Assembly: GCF_001975225.1 (NCBI RefSeq)
Contig: NZ_CP019445.1
Coordinates: forward strand, 310,001-374,000
Direction: 5' to 3'
DNA: 64,000 bases
Source: Kosakonia cowanii JCM 10956 = DSM 18146
GTDB lineage: Bacteria > Pseudomonadota > Gammaproteobacteria > Enterobacterales > Enterobacteriaceae
This document shows, piece after piece, positions 10,590-19,561 of this stretch. The translations under genes and the position numbers were made by a program. The notes beneath the pieces were generated by a model. It ran no database searches and was not told the DNA's origin. It saw only the letters and a list, made by a program, of their open reading frames with translations. Within the stretch, counting starts at the first letter, position 1. Every line of letters begins with the position of its first letter.

Positions 10590-12025
10590 TTACTGCATCA
10601 GCAGGTAGATAGAGGTGTCGCCGCGCTGGATGTTCAGCGCCAGCACCGACGGTTTGCTGTCGAGAATTTTGCGCAGTTCAGCAATGTTTTTCACCGGCTG
10701 CTGGTTCGCGCCGAGGATCACATCACCTTTTTTCAGGCCGATTTGTGCCGCCGGGCTATTCGGTTTCACCGCATTCACCACCACGCCGCCATCTTTGCCT
10801 TTGTTGCTCATCTCCGCCCCTTCGATACCGCTGAAGATGGTGCTGGATTCAACCTGGTTCTGGCTGCTCTGCTGCAGTTCAAGGGTCACGTTGACTGGTT
10901 TGCCGTCGCGCAGCATCCCCAGCGTAACTTTGCTGCCAATCGGCATTGAACCGACTTCTGCGCGCAGCGCCGCAAAGCTGCTGATCGGTTTGCCGTTGAG
11001 CGTGGTAATTACGTCGCCCGCTTTGACGCCCGCTTTCGCGGCGGCGGAGTTCGGCATCACCTGGCTGACAAACGCCCCGCGCTGGGCGTCGACTTTCATC
11101 GCTTTCGCCAGCTCAGAATTCAGCTCGGTGCCCATAATCCCCAATTCGCCGCGGCGCACCTGACCATACTGCACCATCTGGCTGGTGAGGTTTTTCACCA
11201 TGTTGCTCGGGATAGCAAAGCCGATACCGATGTTGCCGCCGTCCGGTGCGAGAATGGCAGTGTTAATCCCAATCAGCTCGCCGTTGAGGTTAACCAGCGC
11301 GCCGCCGGAGTTACCGCGGTTAATGGCGGCATCGGTCTGAATAAAGTTTTCATAGTTTTCCGCGTTCAGGCCGCTTCGGCCGAGCGCCGAGACAATCCCG
11401 GAGGTGACGGTTTCGCCAAGACCAAACGGGTTACCAATCGCCACCGTGTAGTCGCCTACGCGCAGCGCATCGGAGTCGGCAAGCTTAATGGCGGTGAGGT
11501 TTTTGGATCCTGAATCTGGATCAGCGCGATATCGGAGCGCGGATCTTTGCCCACCACTTTGGCGTCAAATTTGCGCCCGTCGCTAAGCTGCACTTTGATG
11601 GTGCTGGCGTTATCGACCACGTGGTTGTTGGTAACGACGTAGCCTTTCGCTGCGTCAATGATTACGCCGGAGCCCAGCGCCATAAATTTCTGCTGCTGGC
11701 CGCCGCCCTGCCCATCCGGTGCACCGCCGCCCTGGCAGAAGGGGGAGCTCTGGAACGGCGAACCGTCCTGGCAGAAGGGTGAGTTATCACCGAAGAATTG
11801 CTGGAAGTTGCGCGGCATGCGCGGTGTGTTCACCGTGGTGCTGCCTTCAACGTTAATGCTCACGACTGACGGCATCACCTTTTCCAGCATCGGTGCGAGG
11901 CTTGGCATCTGCTGCGATGTTGCGGTGGTTGACGAGGCTGTTTCTGCTGCCGTCGCAGACAGAGGAGACAGCGCAAAACTTAAACTTAAAGCCAGTGCAC
12001 TCATTGCTAACGTCGTTTTTTTCAT
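10590..12025 (-). pseudogene. degP: periplasmic serine protease/chaperone DegP (HtrA), frameshifted as read
   Basis: DegP degrades misfolded envelope proteins in the periplasm. The ATG at 12025 gives a signal peptide (MKKTTLAMSALALSLSFALS, cleavage near SATAA-ET). The catalytic His (TNNHVVDN) and Asp (SDIALIQIQ) follow, but the frame then breaks. The region with catalytic Ser (GNSGGAL) and both PDZ domains reads in another frame down to 10590. The coding strand has five A where the family needs six (plus-strand T-run 11500-11504). Adding one gives about 478 residues, close to E. coli DegP (474). It has a sigma-E promoter. As read the product would be a 190-residue fragment lacking the serine; a base-calling error is quite possible. 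Confidence 0.92.
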
Positions 12026-12074
12026 CTCTCTCAATCTCTTTTCTGATTAACGCGAACTGCTGTGTATGTGTCAC

Positions 12075-12101
12075 TCAGAGTCGATTTATAGCGTGAAGTT
12101 C
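12075..12101 (-). promoter_or_regulatory. sigma-E promoter of degP
   Basis: On the minus strand GAACTT (12096-12101) and TCTGA (12075-12079) are separated by 16 bp, matching the RpoE consensus and the known E. coli degP promoter. It lies about 50 nt upstream of the degP ATG. Confidence 0.85.
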
Positions 12102-12160
12102 AGGCCTTAAACCTCTGGAAAAAGTAAAAAAATATTGTCGCTCTTTACAATTCAGCGGGG

Positions 12161-13675
12161 TTATTCCACCGCCATTAAACGACGATATTCATCCCATGAA
12201 TAAAGATCCGTCATTCCGCTAATATAGTCCTGAATTAATCGACAACGGTGATAATACTCCAGCACCGAATAGGCTTCGTCGTCAGGCGATAATTTGCTTA
12301 CCGCTTCGACGTAGGCTAACCGGTGGCGCGTCGACAGTTTCTGGAACAGGCGCGATTCAATAGGAAAACGGCGCAGACGCTCTTTTTCCACCAGCTCGGT
12401 AAAGTCCGCCAGCGATAATTGCAACAAAGGTCGATAAATTTCCAGCAGCCCACTGATAACGCGGTAGCCCTGTAATTCCAGCTGCTCCACATCGGGGTGG
12501 CTGAATACCTGTTTAATGGCGACGTTTTTATATAATTCAAGCAGCTGGCTGAAGCTGCTGTCATCTTCCAGCAACGCGTGGTTGAATTCGCCGCTGAAGA
12601 TTTGTGGCAGGTTGTCAATAAAGCGCTGGGCAGCATAGGGCACCAGCTTATTAAGCGTGTTGACGCGCAAATACATAAAGAATTGATCTTCGGCGCTGCG
12701 GCTCATCGAATTCGCGCGCGATTTGTCCCACGCATTTTCGACAACCTGAGCAAACAGCGATCCTTTTTCATGCTCGCCCCACGCCTCGTAAAGATGCTGA
12801 TAGAGCTGCTCGGCGGAAAATATCCGTTTCTCAACCGCATCTTCGAGATCGGCCACGCAATAGGAGATGTCATCCGCGGCTTCCATTATCCAGGTCAATG
12901 GAAAGCGGCTATAGGTATCGAGGTTTAACTCTTTACGCAGCCGCTCAACGTACGCCTCTTCCGAGAAATAGTAGCCGGGCTTTTTCATTAAATAGCTGTG
13001 GGAAGCGGGCGGGTCCCCGACCCACCACGCCGGGCGGGTATATTTTAAAATACAGCCGACCTGCGCCCAGGTCAGGTTCATGCGCATCAGGGTATGCACC
13101 ATGCGAATACCCTGCGCGTTCCCTTCGAAGTGGCTTAAATCGTGGCGCACTTTACTGCGCAGCGCGTTGAGCGTCCCCTCCCCTTCGCGCAGGCGCAGAG
13201 CCATCACTTCACAGCGATCGTCACCAAGCGGCTCGCTGAGGGCATCATCGGGTGCCAGCCGCTGGCGGAACCAGTCATTAATCGCCGCTTCACCAAAGTG
13301 GCCGAACGGCGGGTTGCCGATATCGTGCATCAGGCAGGCCATCTCGACGATGCTCTCAAACGGCCCGGTTAACTCATCCAGGCCATACTTTTCCAGCAGG
13401 CGCTGCTCTTTAAGCCGGCTTAAAATCTCTTTGGCGATATAGCGCCCGACCTGCTGAACTTCCATAGAGTGCGTTAAACGTGTGCGAACCGCCGCGTTAC
13501 GCTCAAGAGGAAAGACCTGGGTTTTCTGCTGCAAACGCCGGATGGCGGCGGAGTTGATAATACGTCCGCGATCGCTTTCGAAGATCCGCAGGATCTCATG
13601 TTCGGTTTTCACGCCCTGCGGCGAGCGATACCGGCGATGCCAGTTGATCTTATTGCGAAAATCGATGTCGTCCAT
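12161..13675 (-). CDS. dgt: deoxyguanosinetriphosphate triphosphohydrolase
   Basis: Dgt hydrolyses dGTP to deoxyguanosine and tripolyphosphate, adjusting the dNTP pool. The ATG at 13675 ([19 protein letters not shown]) follows an AGGAGAGGAA ribosome binding site and yields 504 residues, against 505 in E. coli. The HD-superfamily metal site is visible as [10 protein letters not shown] and [16 protein letters not shown] (about residues 110-130), with a later [10 protein letters not shown] block. It is divergent from mtn. It is intact although it sits between two genes with single-base defects. Confidence 0.97.
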   Translation of the reverse strand: MDDIDFRNKINWHRRYRSPQGVKTEHEILRIFESDRGRIINSAAIRRLQQKTQVFPLERNAAVRTRLTHSMEVQQVGRYIAKEILSRLKEQRLLEKYGLDELTGPFESIVEMACLMHDIGNPPFGHFGEAAINDWFRQRLAPDDALSEPLGDDRCEVMALRLREGEGTLNALRSKVRHDLSHFEGNAQGIRMVHTLMRMNLTWAQVGCILKYTRPAWWVGDPPASHSYLMKKPGYYFSEEAYVERLRKELNLDTYSRFPLTWIMEAADDISYCVADLEDAVEKRIFSAEQLYQHLYEAWGEHEKGSLFAQVVENAWDKSRANSMSRSAEDQFFMYLRVNTLNKLVPYAAQRFIDNLPQIFSGEFNHALLEDDSSFSQLLELYKNVAIKQVFSHPDVEQLELQGYRVISGLLEIYRPLLQLSLADFTELVEKERLRRFPIESRLFQKLSTRHRLAYVEAVSKLSPDDEAYSVLEYYHRCRLIQDYISGMTDLYSWDEYRRLMAVE

Positions 13676-13781
13676 TTCCTCTCCTCTACGCAGGCGCACG
13701 GGGTGTCATGCAATTGTGTATGCCATGATAGACTATGCCCTGTAAACCTATTCCTGCCTTATCACATTAGCGAGTATCTCC

Positions 13782-14480
13782 ATGAAAATTGGCATCATTG
13801 GTGCAATGGAAGAAGAAGTTACGCTGCTGCGTGACAAAATCGAAAACCGTCAGACGCTGAATATTGGCGGAAGCGAAATTTACACCGGTACGCTGAATGG
13901 CACAGATGTGGCCCTGCTCAAGTCCGGCATTGGCAAAGTTGCCGCCGCGATGGGCGCCACCCTGCTGCTGGAGCACTGCAAGCCGGATGTGATTATCAAT
14001 ACCGGCTCCGCAGGCGGCCTGGCACCAACCCTGAAAGTGGGCGATATCGTGGTTTCTGATGAAGCGCGTTATCACGATGCCGACGTCACCGCCTTTGGCT
14101 ATGAGTATGGTCAGCTGCCGGGCTGCCCGGCGGGCTTTAAAGCCGATGAGAAGCTGGTGCTGGCGGCAGAAGCCTGCATCGGCGAGCTGAACCTGAACGC
14201 GGTGCGCGGGCTGATTGTCAGCGGCGATGCGTTCATCAACGGTTCCGTGGGCCTGGCAAAAATTCGCCACAACTTCCCGCAGGCAGTTGCCGTTGAGATG
14301 GAAGCGACCGCTATCGCTCACGTTTGCCACAACTTTGGCGTGCCGTTTGTGGTGGTTCGCGCCATCTCCGACGTGGCGGACCAGCAGTCTCACCTGAGCT
14401 TTGATGAGTTCCTGGTGGTGGCGGCAAAACAGTCCAGCCTGATGGTTGAAACCCTGGTGCAGAAACTGGCACGTGGGTAA
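13782..14480 (+). CDS. mtn: 5'-methylthioadenosine/S-adenosylhomocysteine nucleosidase
   Basis: Mtn (Pfs) cleaves methylthioadenosine, S-adenosylhomocysteine and 5'-deoxyadenosine, removing by-products of polyamine synthesis, methylation and radical-SAM chemistry and supplying the autoinducer-2 precursor. The 232-residue protein has catalytic E12, the substrate-binding VEMEATA block with E174, and D197 in AISDVAD, all at the numbering of the E. coli enzyme. The stop codon overlaps the GTG start of btuF by 8 nt, so mtn, btuF and yadS form an operon. The methylthioadenosine it removes arises downstream of speE and speD, also in this window. Confidence 0.98.
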   Translation: MKIGIIGAMEEEVTLLRDKIENRQTLNIGGSEIYTGTLNGTDVALLKSGIGKVAAAMGATLLLEHCKPDVIINTGSAGGLAPTLKVGDIVVSDEARYHDADVTAFGYEYGQLPGCPAGFKADEKLVLAAEACIGELNLNAVRGLIVSGDAFINGSVGLAKIRHNFPQAVAVEMEATAIAHVCHNFGVPFVVVRAISDVADQQSHLSFDEFLVVAAKQSSLMVETLVQKLARG

Positions 14481-15272
14481 CCCCCTTTTCAGGGCGCTCG
14501 CCGCCCTGCTTCTATTTCTGCCGGCGTGGCTCTTCGCTGCGCCGCGCGTCATTTCGCTCTCTCCGGCTAATACCGAACTGGCTTTCGCCGCCGGTATCAC
14601 GCCCGTCGCCGTCAGCAGTTACTCCGACTATCCCCCGCCGCCGCGCAGATTGAGCAGGTTGCCAGCTGGCAAGGGATAAACCTCGAACGCATCCTCGCCC
14701 TGAAGCCCGACGTGGTGCTGGCCTGGCGCGGAGGCAACCCGGAGCGTCAGGTCGATCAGCTGAAAAAGTTTGGCATCCACGTGATGTGGATCGATGCCGT
14801 CTCCATTGAAGAGGTCGCGCAGACGCTGCGCCATCTCGCCCCTTACAGCCCGCAGCCCGCGCAGGCTGAGCAGGCGGCGCAACAGCTAATGAGCGCGTAT
14901 GAGACGTTAAAATCCCGCTACGCAGCACAGGCGAAAAAACGCGTCTTTATGCAGTTCGGCACGCAGCCGCTCTTTACCAGCGGGAAAGGATCGATTCAAC
15001 ACCAGGTGGTGGAGCTATGTGGCGGCGAGAATATCTTTGCCGAAAGCCGCGTGCCCTGGCCACAGGTGAGCCGTGAACAGGTGCTGGCGCGCCATCCGCA
15101 GGCAATTATTCTCGCAGGTGAAGAGAAGGCGCAAACGCGCGTCAAAGCGTTCTGGGGCGATCAGCTGAATGTGCCGATTATTTCTCTGCATGATGACTGG
15201 TTTGAACGGGCGAGCCCGCGTATTATCCTCGCCGCTCAACAACTCTGTTCTGCCCTTGCGCAGGTGAAATAA
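14473..15272 (+). pseudogene. btuF: vitamin B12 periplasmic binding protein BtuF, frameshifted as read
   Basis: BtuF binds cobalamin in the periplasm and delivers it to the BtuCD importer. The GTG start at 14473 (overlapping the mtn stop) matches the E. coli N-terminus (-LFRAL-), and a hydrophobic signal peptide follows, with cleavage near FAAPRV. The frame reads through [15 protein letters not shown] and SSYSDYPP, then shifts. The rest (from QIEQVASWQ through the C-terminal [13 protein letters not shown]) is in the next frame to 15272. A C-run at 14632-14636 has five C where six restore the frame, giving 266 residues as in E. coli. The broken frame would end near 14679. A real lesion or a homopolymer error are both possible. 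Confidence 0.92.
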
Positions 15273-15286
15273 CCGGGGAATGAACC

Positions 15287-15910
15287 ATGCTGGTCTACTG
15301 GCTGGATATTATCGGCACCGCCGTTTTCGCCATCTCAGGCGTTCTGCTTGCCGGAAAGTTGCGGATGGACCCTTTTGGCGTGCTGGTGCTGGGCGTGGTG
15401 ACTGCGGTCGGCGGCGGTACCATTCGCGATATGGCACTGGCGCACGGGCCGGTCTTTTGGGTGAAAGATCCCACCGATCTGGTGGTGGCGATGGTCACCT
15501 GCATGTTAACCATTATTTTAGTGCGCCAGCCGCGCCGCTTGCCGAAGTGGATATTGCCGGTGCTGGATGCGGTCGGTCTGGCGGTGTTTGTCGGCATTGG
15601 CGTCAATAAAGCGTTTCTCGCCGGCACCGGGCCGCTGGTGGCGATCTGTATGGGCGTAGTGACGGGCGTCGGCGGCGGCATTATTCGTGATGTGCTGGCA
15701 CGTGAAATACCAATGATCTTGCGCACAGAAATTTACGCCACGGCCTGTATTGCGGGTGGCATCGTCCATGCTACGGCGTTCTATATTTTTGCCGTGCCGC
15801 TGGAGTCAGCGAGTATGGTAGGAATGGTCGTCACGCTGGTGATTCGCCTGGCGGCGATCCGCTGGCACCTGAAGCTGCCAACCTTTGCGCTGGATGAAGC
15901 GGGTCGTTAA
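15287..15910 (+). CDS. yadS: TRIC-type cation channel family inner membrane protein YadS
   Basis: A 207-residue inner membrane protein with seven predicted hydrophobic segments. It contains two internally repeated halves, each with a glycine-rich GVVTAVGGGTIRD or GVVTGVGGGIIRD motif (about residues 39-51 and 125-137), the hallmark of the UPF0126/TRIC family. Archaeal and bacterial TRIC members are trimeric potassium channels, but the role of YadS itself is not established. It lies 14 bp behind btuF and is probably co-transcribed. It converges on erpA with a shared terminator in the gap. Confidence 0.9.
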   Translation: MLVYWLDIIGTAVFAISGVLLAGKLRMDPFGVLVLGVVTAVGGGTIRDMALAHGPVFWVKDPTDLVVAMVTCMLTIILVRQPRRLPKWILPVLDAVGLAVFVGIGVNKAFLAGTGPLVAICMGVVTGVGGGIIRDVLAREIPMILRTEIYATACIAGGIVHATAFYIFAVPLESASMVGMVVTLVIRLAAIRWHLKLPTFALDEAGR

Positions 15911-15920
15911 AAAGCGAAGT

Positions 15921-15946
15921 AAATGCCGGTATTACCCGGCATTTCA
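15921..15946. terminator. bidirectional terminator between yadS and erpA
   Basis: AAATGCCGG (15921-15929) and CCGGCATTT (15936-15944) form a symmetric 9-bp stem in the 41-bp convergent gap, so it can serve both genes. Confidence 0.75.
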
Positions 15947-15951
15947 CGTAA

Positions 15952-16296
15952 TCAGATGCTGAACGACGAACCGCAGCCGCAGGTGCTGGTCGCGTTCGGG
16001 TTAGTCACTACGAAGCGGGAACCTTCCAGACCTTCGGTGTAATCCACCGAACCGCCCACCAGGTATTGCAGGCTCATCGGGTCAACCACCAGGCCAACGC
16101 CCTGCTTCTCAATGGTCATATCGCCGTCGTTAATCTGATCGTCAAAGGTAAAACCGTACTGGAAGCCGCTGCAACCACCACCGGTGATGTAGACACGCAG
16201 TTTCAGATTAGGGTTCTCTTCGTCCGCGATCAGGCTTTTTACTTTATTGGCTGCTGCGTCGGTAAACTGCAGCGGCAGCGCTACGTCATCACTCAT
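15952..16296 (-). CDS. erpA: iron-sulfur cluster insertion protein ErpA
   Basis: ErpA is an A-type carrier that hands Fe-S clusters to apoproteins, including the isoprenoid enzymes IspG and IspH. The 114-residue protein has the three invariant cluster-ligand cysteines, C42 in GGGCSGF and C106 and C108 in STCGCGSSF, and the usual length. A well-formed promoter lies in the 81-bp gap to clcA, its -35 overlapping the clcA stop codon. E. coli erpA is controlled by IscR; I could not identify an IscR site with confidence here. Confidence 0.97.
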   Translation of the reverse strand: MSDDVALPLQFTDAAANKVKSLIADEENPNLKLRVYITGGGCSGFQYGFTFDDQINDGDMTIEKQGVGLVVDPMSLQYLVGGSVDYTEGLEGSRFVVTNPNATSTCGCGSSFSI

Positions 16297-16352
16297 GTCT
16301 TGCTCCCGTTAATACGTCGACCTGGGCAAATATTGACCCGATCATGGCGGCT

Positions 16353-16381
16353 ATTATCCATTAGGGTAGTAAATCGTTCAA
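16353..16381 (-). promoter_or_regulatory. erpA promoter
   Basis: On the minus strand TTGAAC (16376-16381) and GATAAT (16353-16358) are separated by 17 bp, a near-consensus sigma-70 promoter about 57 nt before the erpA ATG. Confidence 0.75.
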
Positions 16382-17784
16382 GTATTCTCCCGCGGCAGCG
16401 CACGGTCAGCGGCGGCCTCCTGCCTGGCAAGCGTACGTGCCAGGATGGCGGAATAGAGCGGTTTACCGCCCAAAAACTGGGCTAACAGTGTCGCACCAAG
16501 GCAGGTGATGATCATTGGCAAAATAAGCTGATAATTGTCAGTCATTTCCAAAACTAGCACAATTCCGGTCAATGGCGCGCGCAGCGAGGCGGCAAGTAAC
16601 GCCCCCATTCCGGCGACGGCAAAGGTCGCTGCATCAAGCTGATAATGGGGAAAAATCGCCATGCTCGCCGCGCCGAAGGCCATGCCGAGCACCGTGCCTA
16701 ACGACAGCATCGGCGCAAAAATCCCGCCCGGCGCGCCGGAGCTAAAGCAGAGCAGCGTCATCGCCACGCGGATCAGAAAGATAAACAGCAGCGCGCTGAG
16801 GCCATAATTCCCGGCAGACGCGATAGGGATCAGCGCAAAACCGCCGCCGGAGAGCGCAGGAGCCATCAGGCCGAGCACGCCGCAGGTTCCGCCAATCAGG
16901 CCGCCGATCAGCACCCACTTTCCGGTCTTCCCGCCGTGCAGGCGCTGAAACAGATCCTGGGTACGCAGCACCAGCGTATTAAACAGCGGGCCGATACAGC
17001 CAAACACCATTCCCAGCAGCAGATAAAGCCACAAAGTGTTTACCGGTGCGTTGCTCAACTTACCGACATCGATAACCGCCGCTTCGCCGTTGAACAGGCG
17101 AAAGACGATGCTCGACATGATCACGCCGGTAAAGACGGCTTTGATGGAGATAAGGTTGTAGTGAAATTGCGAGCGCATCTCCTCAATGATAAAGAGTATG
17201 CCCGCCAGCGGCGCGTTAAAGGCCGCAGAGAGCCCCGCCGCCGCGCCGGTTGCCAGCAGAGTGTGGCGCGCTTCGCCGCTGCGCAGACGAAAGAGATCGC
17301 ACACCATCCGCCCGACGTTGCCGCCAATCTGCACCGTTGGCCCTTCGCGCCCGAGCACCATGCCCGCGCCCAGCGTGCCCATGCCGCCGAAAAACTTCAC
17401 CGGCAGCACGCGCCACCAGCGCACCGGGCGCAGATCTTCCAGCGCACCTTCGATCTCCGGAATACCGGAGCCGCCCGCTTCCGGCGCGAAGCGGCGCACC
17501 AAAAAGTAGCCAATCATCGCCAGCAGCGCCGAGGCAATAAAGGCCAGCGGCCAGACGACAGCGCTGTTCGCCACCTGCGCCAGCGCGCCGATGCGCAGGT
17601 TGATCACCGCGTTAACCGCTTTTTCAAAGGCGACGCCCACCAGTCCGGTAAGCGTTCCCGCCACGGCCGCCACCACGAGGATCGCCAGCGGCGTTTTATC
17701 ACGTTGCAGCATGCGGCGCAGAATATCTCTGCGTCGGCGTCGTTCAACCTGCTGCTGTTCAAATGAGGGAGTGTTTTCTGACAT
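16378..17784 (-). CDS. clcA: H+/Cl- exchange transporter ClcA
   Basis: ClcA exchanges two chloride ions for one proton across the inner membrane and supports extreme acid resistance. The ATG at 17784 ([20 protein letters not shown]) is preferred over an upstream in-frame extension because it gives 468 residues, like E. coli ClcA (473), and starts with the cytoplasmic basic helix. The CLC signatures [10 protein letters not shown] (about 104-113) and [11 protein letters not shown] with gating Glu 147 are present, as is FIIEEMR with the proton-relay Glu 202. [13 protein letters not shown] and GKPLYSAIL with the chloride-contacting Tyr follow. It is divergent from hemL. Confidence 0.96.
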   Translation of the reverse strand: MSENTPSFEQQQVERRRRRDILRRMLQRDKTPLAILVVAAVAGTLTGLVGVAFEKAVNAVINLRIGALAQVANSAVVWPLAFIASALLAMIGYFLVRRFAPEAGGSGIPEIEGALEDLRPVRWWRVLPVKFFGGMGTLGAGMVLGREGPTVQIGGNVGRMVCDLFRLRSGEARHTLLATGAAAGLSAAFNAPLAGILFIIEEMRSQFHYNLISIKAVFTGVIMSSIVFRLFNGEAAVIDVGKLSNAPVNTLWLYLLLGMVFGCIGPLFNTLVLRTQDLFQRLHGGKTGKWVLIGGLIGGTCGVLGLMAPALSGGGFALIPIASAGNYGLSALLFIFLIRVAMTLLCFSSGAPGGIFAPMLSLGTVLGMAFGAASMAIFPHYQLDAATFAVAGMGALLAASLRAPLTGIVLVLEMTDNYQLILPMIITCLGATLLAQFLGGKPLYSAILARTLARQEAAADRALPRENT

Positions 17785-17907
17785 TGGCTCTGATACGTCA
17801 TACAAAAGGAGTATTGTAGCCACCCGTTGCCGCCGCGTCGCGGGCAAAATCCCTGCAAAATATGTCCTTCTTCCCGGCAAAACTTTCATCCGCTTCCGGT
17901 AATCACA

Positions 17908-17913
17908 TAGAAT
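17908..17913 (+). promoter_or_regulatory. candidate hemL promoter -10
   Basis: TAGAAT 40 nt upstream of the hemL ATG. The -35 region (TTTCAT or TTCATC, 17-18 bp upstream) is weak. Confidence 0.4.
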
Positions 17914-17952
17914 GAGCGGCAACGATTTTTTCCAGCAACCAGGAATGAAAGC

Positions 17953-19233
17953 ATGAGTAAGTCTGAAAACCTCTTTAATACAGCGCGACAGCTTATCCCT
18001 GGCGGGGTCAATTCACCGGTACGCGCCTTCACCGGCGTTGGCGGTACGCCGCTGTTTATCGAGCGGGCTGACGGAGCTTATCTGTACGATGCCGACGGCA
18101 AAGCCTATATCGACTACGTCGGCTCCTGGGGACCGATGGTGCTGGGCCACAACCACCCGGCGATCCGCAATGCGGTAATCGAAGCGGCCAGCCGCGGGCT
18201 GAGCTTCGGCGCGCCGACCGAGATGGAAGTGAAAATGGCGGAGCTGGTGACCGAACTGGTTCCGACCATGGATATGGTGCGTATGGTCAACTCCGGCACC
18301 GAAGCGACAATGAGCGCCATCCGCCTCGCGCGCGGTTTTACCCATCGCGACAAAATCATCAAATTTGAGGGCTGCTACCATGGCCACGCCGACTGCCTGC
18401 TGGTGAAAGCGGGTTCCGGCGCATTAACCCTCGGTCAGCCGAACTCACCGGGTGTACCGGCAGATTTCGCTAAGCACACCCTCACCTGCACCTATAACGA
18501 TCTCGACTCGGTGCGCGCAGCGTTCGAGCAGTATCCGCAGGATATCGCCTGTATCATCGTTGAGCCGGTCGCAGGCAATATGAACTGCGTACCGCCGCTG
18601 CCGGAATTCCTGCCGGGCCTGCGTGCGCTGTGCGATGAGTTTGGCGCGCTGCTGATTATCGATGAAGTGATGACCGGTTTCCGCGTCGCGCTGGCGGGCG
18701 CACAGGCCTACTACGATGTGGTGCCGGATCTGACCTGCCTTGGCAAAATCATCGGCGGCGGGATGCCGGTAGGCGCCTTCGGCGGTCGCCGCGACGTGAT
18801 GGAAGCGCTGGCACCGACCGGGCCGGTCTACCAGGCGGGCACCCTCTCCGGTAACCCGATTGCGATGGCCGCGGGTTTCGCCTGTCTGAACGAAGTGGCG
18901 CAGCCGGGCATTCACTCTACCCTGACCGATCTGACGACTCGCCTGGCGGAAGGTCTGCTGAACGCCGCGCAGGAAGCGGGCATTGGGCTGGTGGTTAACC
19001 ATGTCGGTGGGATGTTCGGTCTCTTCTTTACCGATGCGCAGAGCGTGACCAGCTATCAGGATGTGGTGAAGTGCGATGTTGAGCGCTTTAAACGCTTCTT
19101 CCACCTGATGCTGGAGGAAGGGGTTTACCTGGCACCGTCCGCGTTTGAAGCGGGCTTTATGTCCGTTGCCCACAGCGTTGAGGATATCGATAACACCATC
19201 GACGCCGCAAAGCGCGCCTTCGCGAAGCTGTAA
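17953..19233 (+). CDS. hemL: glutamate-1-semialdehyde 2,1-aminomutase
   Basis: HemL converts glutamate-1-semialdehyde to 5-aminolevulinate, the second step of C5-pathway tetrapyrrole synthesis; the tetrapyrrole pathway leads to haem. The 426-residue protein is a class III PLP aminotransferase fold. Its PLP lysine is K265 in [17 protein letters not shown], and the cofactor-binding [10 protein letters not shown] block (about 235-244) and the [15 protein letters not shown] region precede it. Length and numbering equal E. coli HemL. It is followed by a REP array ending in a terminator-like element shared with the convergent fhuB. Confidence 0.98.
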   Translation: MSKSENLFNTARQLIPGGVNSPVRAFTGVGGTPLFIERADGAYLYDADGKAYIDYVGSWGPMVLGHNHPAIRNAVIEAASRGLSFGAPTEMEVKMAELVTELVPTMDMVRMVNSGTEATMSAIRLARGFTHRDKIIKFEGCYHGHADCLLVKAGSGALTLGQPNSPGVPADFAKHTLTCTYNDLDSVRAAFEQYPQDIACIIVEPVAGNMNCVPPLPEFLPGLRALCDEFGALLIIDEVMTGFRVALAGAQAYYDVVPDLTCLGKIIGGGMPVGAFGGRRDVMEALAPTGPVYQAGTLSGNPIAMAAGFACLNEVAQPGIHSTLTDLTTRLAEGLLNAAQEAGIGLVVNHVGGMFGLFFTDAQSVTSYQDVVKCDVERFKRFFHLMLEEGVYLAPSAFEAGFMSVAHSVEDIDNTIDAAKRAFAKL

Positions 19234-19238
19234 TGCCG

Positions 19239-19553
19239 TGCCGGGTGGCGGCTACGCCTTACCCGGCCTACGAAATCATCGTGCAGTCATTGGTAAATGC
19301 CGGATGGCGCTGCGCTTATCCGGCCTACAAAACCATCGTGCTGCTATCGGGAAATGCCGGATGGCGCTCACGCTTATCCGGCCTACAAAACCATCGGGCT
19401 GCCATCGGGAATTGCCGGATGGCGCTCACGCTTATCCGGCCTACAATACCATCGTGATGCCATCGGGAAATGCCGGATGGCGCTGCGCTTATCCGGCCTA
19501 CAAAATCGTGTTCTCAGCCTTCGTAGGCCCGGTAAGCGTTAGCGCCACCGGGC
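19239..19553. repeat. tandem REP array, five direct units and one inverted
   Basis: The gap between convergent hemL and fhuB consists of REP palindromes. TGCCGG(A/G)TGGCG units start at 19239, 19298, 19355, 19413 and 19471, spaced 57-59 bp. The inter-REP sequence (CTACAAAACCATCG...ATCGGGAAA) is also conserved, so whole units were amplified. A sixth element in opposite orientation (19527-19553) closes the array. Confidence 0.9.
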
Positions 19554-19561
19554 ATTTTTTT
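19527..19561 (+). terminator. hemL terminator formed by the inverted REP
   Basis: GCCCGGT...ACCGGGC (19527-19553) with an inner AGCG/CGCT-type stem, followed by seven T that run into the fhuB stop codon. Confidence 0.6.

Noticed and set aside
19239..19500. Regularly spaced repeats behind hemL looked at first like a CRISPR array.
   Set aside because: The repeats are REP palindromes, and the sequences between them are nearly the same in each unit; CRISPR spacers would be unique. No cas gene is present.
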